A DNA stretch of 64,000 nucleotides from Sanderia malayensis. Taxonomy: Eukaryota > Cnidaria > Scyphozoa > Semaeostomeae > Pelagiidae. The stretch spans positions 3,252,392 through 3,316,391 of the forward strand of contig RQOL01000616.1 in NCBI GenBank assembly GCA_013076295.1, written 5' to 3'. A program made the position numbers and the translations under genes. The notes under the pieces were generated by a model. That model did not search any database and was not told the DNA's origin. It was given only the letters and a program-made list of their open reading frames with translations. Positions 51,230 to 61,388 of the stretch are shown here, in pieces. Position 1 is the stretch's first letter. Every line of letters starts with the position of its first letter.

Positions 51230-52013
51230 TGTGATGTTTACATTAACTGCCCCCACCCCACTCAAATCGTCGTGTTTTTCTTATATGCTGGGTTGTGGTC
51301 ATTGATCTGCGCAATCTTCTTTATTATGGGATCAGTGGATGTGGAATATCCATTTAATGATGTTGAATTGAATGTGTTGGGCTTGGCCCAAAGAGATAAT
51401 TCAAATCTGCACCATTGATACATTGGAACGCCTTCTCAATTGACGCAAATGAATTCAACCAATTCCTGAATCCATTAACCATAGTACGAAAGGAGAGAGT
51501 TTACACAAAGATCAAACAATATTTTCATCTTTTTCATCTTTAATATTCATCAATGAATACAAATCAGTTTCTTCTCTTATAGTTTGCACCAAAATTCAAG
51601 CGCTAGAACAAACAGCACAATAAAACTAAACAGCAAAGTAAACAACTATGTACTGCTGCATATCTGTTGCACCATATTCAATCAATCACTTCTGCAGTCT
51701 CCAAAACCTCCAGATTTCAGCAGTTGAACATTGAGTTTCAATTTGATGCTTGGCACCATATTAAACAGCTTCGCAAGCAAAGCACAGGCGCGTTAAAAGT
51801 AGCAAGCAATTTCTACATAAACACAACTGGAAATTGATTTAATATCCAAAAAGGCATGTCATCCATTGTTTTAAAAATGCTCGAACGCAAAGTGCATTCA
51901 TAATTGCATTTGAATGAAATATCAAGAAGAAGTGAGTAACAAAGACATGCTTTTTGAATCAATTCAATTTCCAGTTGGTTTTAACACGAAGAAGGAATTG
52001 ACCTCCTCAATCA
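51230..52013. other. Interval between PCF11 and PIGA
   Basis: About 0.8 kb that must hold the PCF11 3' UTR and the PIGA promoter. TTTATT at 51320-51325 would read AATAAA on the minus strand. No other feature seen. Confidence 0.4.
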
Positions 52014-55000
52014 TCAACTTTGAGGCTTTCCTTCAAATTCCATATTTGTATCTTTTGCATATTTTATTTCCTTAATTTCAGTAATAGAATCGATACTAAT
52101 ATTTTCATCTGCTATTAAACGTTTACTTGCTTCAAGCTTGGTTTCAGTACTTTTTTCAGTGGCATCTTCTAAACGATTGCAAGCACCGTCGATTGCAATG
52201 TTGGGGCTACCTTCTTCTTCTATCTTCTTTATGTGAAAGGGAGAGTCATCTTCAATATCTTTCAGTACATTAGTAGGCAAATCACAATACAATACTTCAG
52301 TGGGAATCTCTTTATCCAATGTACCAGGAGGTGTATCTTGCTCCAATGCACCAGTAGGTGTATCTCGATCCAATGTACCAGTAGCTGTATCTTGCTCCAA
52401 TGTTCCAGTAGGTGGATCTCGATCCAATGTACTAGTAGGTGTATCTCGATCCAATGTACCAGTAGGTGTATCCTGATCCAACGTACCAGTAGGCGTACCT
52501 TGATCTAATGAACCAGTAGGTGCATCTTGATCCAGTGCACCAGTAGGTGCATCTCGATCCAGTGTGTGAGAAAGAACCTCTTTTCCCACTGGACCTCTTC
52601 CCTCACCTTCAACCATAGCTTGAGATTCGTTCGCATCCAGATGCGCATACGTTCCTGCTCCACGTTCGTCAGTCATCCATTCATCATCAGGCTCAGTTTT
52701 AATTTTAACTGATTCACTGATCTTCGCATCAAATTCTTCTGGAATCCGAGCGCTGTCTTCCCGATCCATTCTCGCATCAATTGGCTCTTGCTTCACTACA
52801 ACACCCGCTGCACCAGGGTCACAAACCTGATACGATGATGCATGACCACCATCTTCATCTCGCATACTGAAATCTTCCGGCTCACGCTTCACAGAGATGA
52901 CGTCAGAGTAAGTATCATCACCTTCACGTTTGATCCGATATTCATAATCAACTTCTGACTTCATTGAATCTGAGGGCATTCGGTTGTTCGTCTCTTCGTT
53001 ACTGTCTGCATCGTGGTCACTTTGAAAGTCACTAGATTCCATATCTTCATAGCACGTTATGTGATACGTCTAACAATACAAGCACAACAATATCAGTTCA
53101 ATTCACAGATTGGAATAGCAAATTGCGACACGATGCATTTAAAACATTCATAATTACCTGTCCTTTAAATCTCATTGCTTCCTTGTACCTCCATTCTTCC
53201 AATGTTTCATCCCAAAATTGTTCGAAGGGATCAAAGCAGATGTTACAATACTGCAAAAGACAATGTGGACATCAATGTAACAAAATGACATAGGTTCGAA
53301 TCAGGGATAAGTTGTCATCAAAATACTGTGCGCATGTGCACAGCTCTGTTACGCACATGCTCTGCTGATATTAGAAACAGAATGGAAACAAACAAACTAA
53401 TAAAACAAGAAAGAAATTTAAAAACTAACAGAATCATCTTGACCAAGAAGAACTGAGCAGCTTCCTTCGCGAACTTCATCTGCCTTCTCATCTTGTTTCA
53501 CTTCCGATTCGAATACGTTACTCTTTGCTAAAAAGTAAAACAACAATTAAACTGTAAACTGCAGAGGAATAAAGAGTGACTTTGACTCAGCAAGCAAATT
53601 GGAAATAAAGTTAGTTTAACTACTTGACATAAATAGAAAAGAATATGAGAGAAAAACAAGAAATAATAATAATGGAATTAGACACGTAATTGAGGGTCAA
53701 CAATAAGGATTGACTTGATTAGTCAAACAAATAAACATAAACATACCCGCTTCTTCAAAGTCAACAACATCATCCATATCACACCATTGCTGTTGAAAAT
53801 AAACAAACAAGCAAAACGATGAATAAAACAATCATGATAACAATAAACAAAACAATAAAGCCAGCACAAGAAAGCGAATCGTGCTTACGTTGATAGAATT
53901 GAACCAAGGCCTTGAAATTGATTTCTTGTTCTCTTTTTCTCTGCGATTTACACGAAAATGCCAGTCGAGGTGGTCTCTGTACAGCTGCCTTTCTGCCTCA
54001 GGGTAACGAAGGCCACACGACGAGCACTGGGAGCCGACATACAGGGTGTTGATTATACTGACGTGACGTCTAGAAGATAAAGAATCTCAATACAGAAAAC
54101 ACGAATATAGAACATGTCGTATCGCATTGCAAGTGTCGTATTCTCAATTGCTCATCAGTAGATAACAGAAACAACACAATACAATACAGCAATACAGCAA
54201 TAGCAGCAACAGCTGGCAGTATATTCACAGCGCAAAAATACGGAACAGATAGCTGATCGTGGATAGCATCAAATAAGTAGATTAAGACGCAAGAACATAC
54301 TTTTTTAGATCTTCCATGACAAAGTTTATCTCTGGAATGGTCTCTTCTTGCGTGTCAAGTCTGGGAGGGGGTGTGGCCGTTGATTGGCGGGAGTCGTTGT
54401 CGATGTTTGGGGTTGTAATCACACCAGTTGATACAAGCTGACTGAAAAGTTCATTGACGCCAATGAAAGACTGCGATGCTTGGGGCTGCGGAGGCACTGC
54501 TTCTGTGAAATCAAGCAATCATGTGGAAAACAATTAGAAACAATACAAGCATGCATCAATAAAACTGCGGGTATTAAACACAGGCTATGGGCGTTGAGCC
54601 CTGATGTGTGAATCACAGTTCCTCGATATAAGAAACACAATTCCTTAACTCGTGGACATCGATAGATCTAAACCTGGTTAACCAAAGCAGCTTTCTTGTT
54701 CCCATGGCATAACAAGGTTCTGATGCATAGAATTTATTCCTTCTTGTACAAAAGGCATTTATAAAAGCATACAGAACAGCTGTAATGAAGATCACTCAGC
54801 ATCGGTTACTTACCCGTTGTTCTACTGCTTGGTTGTCCGGCGTTGCGTTTCACATTTTCAAGCATTTTCATCAACGGATTCGTGACGGAGAAGCCTGCAC
54901 TTGCTGGAGTCTTTGAATACTGTTCACCGACCGAGCGATGACCAAACGGACTTGGTCTTCTTTCTTGGTGATAATCAGATCTGGAAGGCTCAGCACCGGG

Positions 55001-58000
55001 TTGTGCATATCTATCAGAATGTCCGGGCGGACCTGAAAAAGCTGGAAACTTCCGAGCTTGGTCATCAGGGAAGGTCGTTGATCTTTGCTCAGCTTCTGCA
55101 TCAATCCTCTTGTCATCAAACGGTGAATGACGGTATGCATCGCGGTAGTTATCACGCCATTGTTCCCTGGTCCGCATTTCATCATACATGCTCCGGTCAT
55201 TAAAATAATCCGATCTCCTATCTGGAAACTCCGCCGGTCGATCATCCATGTAAATGTGTCGGTCTGGCGGCGGTAGCGGAAGATCATCGGGTCCAAGGCC
55301 ACGAAGTGGCGGCGGCTGATCCATGGGATTGAAATCTGGTTCCCCGTAGCCTCTGCGTATTCGCAATGGACGTGCTCCGTCGCCACTTCGGTAGCCAGTA
55401 GAATCTTCAATAGTTCTCACCTCACTGCCAGGTTGCCCAGCACCTGGAAATCTCCCGGGCTCTCCGGCGATTGAACCATGCAATCCTCCTGGCTCTCGGT
55501 ACTCTGGTCTTCTTAGTTCTTGCCCAGGATGATATATCTCATCCGTTACCTTGGACCTAGCTGGCTGATGCATTGGTGACAGTTTATGCCTGCTTCCATC
55601 ATCCCATTGCGACTGCATCCTGTCCTTGCCCATATAGTCTCTTGCATAAACAGGACCACCTTTATCAAAATGCGGCTCTGCATTCATGTAGCCATGTCTT
55701 CTTTGATAGCCACCACGCTGTCTTTGGTGCGGCCCCGATTCAAAACGTTGTGCCCTGCCGCCGTACCTGCCTCGCCTGAAACCACCCGGTGGACGAGATG
55801 CATCCAGGTCCGCTTCAAGCGGTAGCGTGTCCCTTCTGTTGTCAGCTCCCTGATCGTAGATGGGCGTGAACTGGTCTCGATGACGACTCTTTTCCTGCTT
55901 GTTTCGCCAAGAAAGCATCCTTACATCCACATCAAAAGTTTCATTTATGTCCATTTTAGGCCCTTGCTGTTGGTCAGAGTCATCGTCAACAGGACGTTCT
56001 TTCTTTGGTATCTTGAAAGAGATCAAATCCCTTTTTCCCTCCAAAGTGGATCTCTCATCTGAGCTTTGACTTGCTGGAGATTCCTTCATCTCTTCCGCTT
56101 CTCCAAGCTTTTCACCAGATATTACTTGTCCTTCTTTAGAGGTAGCAGTTTCGTGACCTTCTTGCTCCTTTGAGGCAGCAGTAATACATGGTTCCTTGGC
56201 ATCTTCATTTATGGATGCATCAGTTTCTTTTGGTTCCACTGATTTCTCTTGCCCTGCGTCATGTTCTTTTTCGCCACCTTCAGACAGCTTTTTGTCTCTT
56301 CTCCTCCTTCTCTCTCGTTCAATACTATCCCGTTTGTCTCTGGATGATTCAACAGACCTTCGATCACCAGTTTTCTCATCTTTTCTCTCCCGCCTATCCG
56401 GCGAGACTCGGGGACTTCTTTCATGACTTCTACCATGCTTATGCAACGATGATTCTTCCAACCTATTACGCCGTCGGCCATCTCTTAATGGAGACGGTGG
56501 TCTTCTATCTCTTTTATCCCTTCTATCCTTATCGCGAAACGAGCGATAGCGTGCATAATCACCTCTGTCGTCTCTAATGCGATCTCTATATCGTCTTCTG
56601 TCTCTTGTATCTAAATCATAATCTCGTCTATCGCCTCTGCCTTCATAGATCTTTCGAATACGTGAATCCATATCTCTTTCTCTGAGATCACGATCTCCTT
56701 TCACTCTTGCAGCTCGCAATTGTTCAATATTCGACTCACGCCTCAACCTTCTTTCGTTGTCTCTTTCCTCTCTTTCTGCGTTCAATCGTTTTTCTGTCAA
56801 TTCCCTTATCAGATCTTCATTTGTTTGTCTTTGAGTTTGAGCCTTATCTGTTGTCTTCTGAACAGAAGAATCTTCACTTGTCTTCTCCACATTACTTACT
56901 TCCACTCCACCATCAACAGGCTTGTTCTCTAAATCATTGTCACCATTCTCTATACTTTCCGATTCAATTGTTTTCTGTGCATTCTCCTTCGGTTTCTCTG
57001 GAGTTTCTCTCACCTTTTGTACCTCGTACATGAGGTCCAGTTGTTTGACCAACCCTGAATACTCATCCTTTTGTAGCTCTCCAGATTTCAAACGAACATT
57101 CAACTAAACAAAACAAATTATACAATAACGTAAACAAAACTATTACCTAAAATATTCAGCAAACGTAGAGCATATTGAAACAACCTGCAACTCCTGCCAT
57201 CAGTATTGCATTGAATTGCAGTTTGAACAGACTTCTTCCGCGATGCTTTCTGATTCTTCGTAATCAATTTCGCATCTGCACAATGGTTGCATGAAGCATT
57301 AACTGATAGCATTGGCGTCTTACCAATAATACCTTGCAGCAGCATAGATTAGCATAGAAAATGATAGCTCTCATAGAAAATGCAATACTAAATTATTCTG
57401 TACAACTACACCGGTAAACCTATATAAAACTAAAAAATAAACATGTAAACTTAGACACAACACCATACATACTTTATTGAGCAGTTCTTCGTGGTTTTCG
57501 ACTCTCATTTCTCGTGGCAGCTCCTTCTCTGATGGTATTCTCTTTTTCCTTTCCAGCTTTGCTTTTTCAATCATCAACTTTCTCCACTCGCTCCTGTTCC
57601 GCTTTCTAAAACGCCCATCTTCCTTTTCTGGAGGTGATACAGTCAATGTGGACATGCTCCTCTCAGCTTCCAACTCCATTTCAGACTGTTGTTGCTCAAT
57701 AGCAGGCATCTCTGAATGAACAACCACTTCAGTAGCAACCTTTTCATTATCTTCTTCTTCAATATCTTCGTCAACATCCATTGGAATAACACTCAAATCC
57801 ACTTGTTCATCAGGCTTCATCTTCTTCGTTGGAGGTGGTTCTGTTCGTTCTGTTACGATGACTGATTCTCTCTTATTCTCTGTTGTCTTCTCTTGATCTT
57901 TTTCCACATTCAATCCATGCTTGTCTTCTTCTCGAACCGCATGCCGCTCTGTTGGCTGCATCTCAATGCGTCGAATTGTGTTTGCATTAACATGTATCAC

Positions 58001-59975
58001 AATGGGTGTTGATTCCTTGATAGCATTCATATCAAGGACAATATCTCTACTCTTTGATACTTCACTTTTCATTGCCGAAAGCTGGGGTGTTATACCTGTA
58101 TTAACATTCCTTCTCAGTGGCATTTCATTAACAGAAGATGCTTGAGTTGATGCTGCTAATGGCAACTGTGATACCTTCTGTACTTCAGAAATGCCTGCAA
58201 TTGTTCTTGTCACAGTAATGTTCTGTGATTTCCCAGGGATTTTCGCTCTGAGATCTTCTAATGGCTCCTTTCTATTAACAAAATCCAACCTATTGCTAAC
58301 AGCAGAAACTTTTGTTTTAATTACTTCTTCAGTTACATTTTCTGCACCACTTCCAAGCACCTCTCGCTTGGCTAGCCTTGGGTCTATATTCTTTGGCAGT
58401 TCCCGAGGTTGTGGTTTTTTCTTTGGAGAAGAATTGACGATTCTTAAATCCTTTTCTTGTTGATTCTTCAACAATTGTATTTGTCGCTGTTGTTCTTCCA
58501 GCAAAAGTTCTCGATCAATTTGCTGCTTCCTCATTATATCTGCAGCCTTTAAACGGTCCTCTTCTTGCCTACTTCTTCTTAGCTTTATCTGTTCCTCCTG
58601 AATAACAAAGAGCTTAGTTTAGCATTTCATAATATCATTATGAACAACACACATCTTTGATCTACATATCCTTATATGTATGATCTACATTGATGATCAT
58701 ACATATAAGGCTTTGATGTTACAGGAAGACTCAAAGATGCATGGAAAGTCAATAGCAAATCAGACCTGAAGTCGCTTCAGCTGTTCTTTAATCTTTAGCT
58801 CTTCTAGTTTCAGTCTTTCCTCTTTTTGTAGTGCCCTGAGTTGAGCAGTGCGTAGTGATTCCTCAGATGCCAATTTTTCTGTCTTTTCATCCTGAAGCAA
58901 AACATAAACTATCTCAACTCAAGATATCTATCTCGACTTGACATTGAACACTGTGTTTAAGCCTGTGTTTTTATCTATATGCATAAATCTGCATTGGAAA
59001 TGTAACAATATTGAACTACCTAGGAAACACTTACCTTGACAAGAAACCTTGGGTTGACGTGAATGGACGCAGGTGAACTTGGTGGCTCGATAACAGGCCA
59101 ATTGGGGTCCAGCCGCTTCACACTAACATCAAGCTCATAAAGAAATTTACTTGGAAAGAACTGGGGCCAGGTATTTCGAAGCTTGAACATAGAGATTCTG
59201 ATCTTCTCATCACCCTGCAAAGAAACAAAACAAAACTCATGACTTACTCATCTGGCTGTTCATATGTACAGAGAAGAATTACTTTGTGTAATTAATTCCA
59301 TGTATACTTACATTTTCAAAAACATCTGTGAAAATTTCAACCATGTATCTCGATAGTATACCAATATAACTTCCACCAACATTTTTCAAAATTGAGTCAA
59401 GAAGATACAAAGCTGGCACCTTAAATTTTATTTCCACCTAAAGAAAAATGATACAACACATGACAAGAAACTTATGCAAATAAAATGTGATGCATGGTCT
59501 TGACAAAGCAAATGAGTTAAAATATGAATTAAAAATAATATATCACATTCATGTTATTGCAATGACGATTAAACATGGTTGTATCAATAGACAACCATGG
59601 CATCAAAGTCATAGATTCTCGTTCAATATCTTTTTAGCTGAAGATATTAGATAAAATTAAATCTCAAACTGAGACAGTCAGATTAATTTGCTATTCCCTT
59701 CAAATTGTCCTTGTTCAATAACAGGACTCTCCAAGCTTAATGTCCTTTCCCTATGCCTTTTGAAAGTCCCATTCAATACTGTATCATAACACAGCACTTA
59801 CCTTCTTGATCCTATCCCGTATTGTTCTGACAATGCCATCAGCATAGGTTTCATTTTCTTCAGCCAACATTGTCAAAACATTTATCATTGGCTTTGAATT
59901 GAAAACCAAGTCATTCAAAGAGGATCTATAGTCCTCAAGGACACTCTGGAGATTTGCTGCTGACTTTGATGCCAT
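52014..59975 (-). CDS. PCF11: PCF11, pre-mRNA cleavage complex II factor
   Basis: Nuclear factor for mRNA 3'-end cleavage and transcription termination; its CID binds the phosphorylated RNA polymerase II C-terminal domain (family knowledge). Twelve minus-strand exons join to 1897 aa: 59802-59975, 59312-59437, 59035-59214, 58766-58891, 57473-58597, 54814-57103, 54301-54502, 53889-54069, 53747-53789, 53430-53527, 53158-53250 and 52014-53069. The CID is at about residues 10-140 (YRSSLNDLVFNSKPMINVLT, PALYLLDSILKNVGGSY, SIHVNPRFL). A Glu/Gln/Arg coiled-coil region follows, then a huge Arg/Asp/Ser-rich exon. The zinc-binding pair flanking the Clp1-binding region is readable: QCSSCGLRYPEAE with HLDWHFRVNRRE, and YCNICFDPFEQFWDE with YHITCYEDM. 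The tail has three SUMO-type sites and an 11-copy repeat. I chose the Met at 59975 by matching the family; an in-frame Met exists at 60038. Confidence 0.97.
52266..52562 (-). repeat. Coding minisatellite in the PCF11 tail, about eleven 27 bp units
   Basis: Encodes tandem 9-residue units of the type LDQDTPTGT or LDRDAPTGA, degenerating towards the C-terminus (LDKEIPTEV, LYCDLPTNV). The reading frame is kept because the unit is a multiple of three. It lies after the second zinc-binding module, outside any conserved PCF11 domain. Confidence 0.9.
57104..57472. other. PCF11 intron between the two long exons
   Basis: A 369-base intron, phase 0. The minus-strand frame at 57118-57345 (NHCADAKLITKNQKASRK) is closed by stops near the splice sites and is not needed: NK joins directly to LNVRLKSGELQ. 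Confidence 0.6.
58670..58710. other. Perfect 16 bp inverted repeat in a PCF11 intron
   Basis: CCTTATATGTATGATC (58670-58685) and GATCATACATATAAGG (58695-58710) are exact reverse complements around a 9-base spacer. In the transcript they can form a long stem inside a 168-base intron (58598-58765). Confidence 0.85.
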
Positions 59976-60354
59976 GTTTCTTTTCTGTATTTTCAACACC
60001 GTAAGTTTTTTCCTCGTGTGGTGGTTGATAATAGTCAAAAATGTGTTTGGGCCTAAGCTAGGCTACTTAGGCTAGGCCAAACTCCGTGTGTTATTGCATC
60101 CAACCATGCTACTTTATTTTGCTCTTCTCTACAGCACAATGTAACACTATTGTGGCTGCAAACAATATCTTAGCCTTTACGTCCCGTGCTTATTCTCTGA
60201 GGTCTCGTAAATTGTAGTTAGATATTAAACAATACCAGATCATACCATGCAACAGTCTTTGAACTTGGAGGAGAAAAGAATCATCATCATCATCATCATC
60301 AATATCATCAATTTCCCACAATGCAATGCAATCTCTGCGATTTTCTCAGCAGAC
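59976..60354. other. PCF11 5' flank with (CAT)n microsatellite
   Basis: Promoter-proximal region upstream of PCF11. A TCATCAT run of about seven units (60281-60302) lies just before the telomere-like array. A CAG about 19 bases before the PCF11 ATG could be a leader splice site. The duplicated phrase GGGCCTAAGCTAGGCTACTTAGGCTAGGCC near 60050 is locally palindromic. Confidence 0.45.
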
Positions 60355-61245
60355 ATATGTGCTCCTGCGCAATGAACTAAATGTTCTACTGCGCAGTTAC
60401 ACCCACTTTCGGCTTCCAACCCTAACCCCAACCCTCACCCTAAGCCTAACCCTAGCCAATACACCATACACTGTCAGTAGCATTACCTCATATATACTCC
60501 TGCGCAGTAGTCTATAAAGGGCACTGCGCATGCACACCCACCTTTACGGCCTATAACCCTAACCCTAACCCTAACCCTAATCCTAACCCTAGCCAATACA
60601 CCATACACTGTCAGTAGCAGTACGTCATGTATACTCCTGCGCAGTAGCCTATATATTGCACTGCGCATACGCACCCACCTTTACGGCCTATAACCCTAAC
60701 CCTAACCCTAACCCTAATCCTAACCCTAGCCAATACACCATACACTGTCAGTAGCGTTACATCACATATACTCCTGCGCAGTAGTCTATATATGGTACTG
60801 CGCATGCACACCCACCTTTACGGCCTCTAACCCTAACCCTAACCCTAACCCTAACCCTAACCCTAACCGATACACCATACACTCTCAGTAGCAGTACGTC
60901 ATGTAAACTCCTGCGCAGTAGCCTAAATATGGCACTGCGCATTCACACCCACCTTTACGGCCTCTAACCCTTACCCTAAGCCTAACCCTAAGCCTAACCC
61001 TAAGTTTCGACATATTACATGTGCTCCTGCGCAGTAGACTAAATGTTCTACTGCGCAGTTGCACCCACCTTCGGCTTCCAGCCCTAACCCTAACCCCAAG
61101 CCAAACCCTAACCCTAACCCTAAGCCTAACCCTAAGTATAAGCACAACACATATGCTCCTGCGCAGTAAACTGAATGTTCTACTGCGCAGTTACACCCAC
61201 CTTCGGCTTCCAACCCTAACCCTAACCTTAAGCCTTACCCTAGCC
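60355..61245. repeat. Tandem array of telomere-like CCCTAA tracts with TGCGCA hairpins, seven ~135 bp units
   Basis: CTCCTGCGCA starts each unit at 60362, 60497, 60634, 60771, 60908, 61024 and 61156, so steps are 135, 137, 137, 137, 116 and 132. Each unit has a first TGCGCA, a short spacer, a second TGCGCA, then CACCCACCTTTACGGCCT or CTTCGGCTTCCA, then 5-8 CCCTAA-type hexamers including variants (CCCTAAG, CCTAATC), and in five units a unique tail such as AATACACCATACACTGTCAG. In three units (first, sixth, seventh) the two TGCGCA blocks form an inverted repeat around a 10-base loop: exact 11 bp arms at 61027-61037 and 61048-61058, with one mismatch in the others. The phrase ACTGCGCATGCACA resembles an NRF1 site. 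The array fills the space between divergent PCF11 and ASZ1. Confidence 0.93.
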
Positions 61246-61388
61246 ACTAGTGAACACGTGCAATACCCAAAACATGACCATGCCATCATCAGGGCTTGAA
61301 CCAGATCTGGAACCTTATTCTTTGCAAACATTTTCTTCTTTGAGAGTTGACAACGAATTTGTAATTTAAAAATCGTAAAAATAAAGCT

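Noticed and set aside
53291..53310. GGTTCGAATC B-box-like motif in a PCF11 intron
   Set aside because: No A box, stem or palindrome nearby. A single 10-base match is not enough for a tRNA or SINE.
57118..57345. Possible extra PCF11 exon with NHCADAKLITKNQKASRKK
   Set aside because: The flanking exons already join in phase 0 with strong splice sites, and the frame is not bounded by a usable acceptor-donor pair.
60483..61213. Open frames coding for VRVRVR or LGLGLG repeats
   Set aside because: They are translations of the CCCTAA-type tandem array in either strand. The repeat explains them fully.
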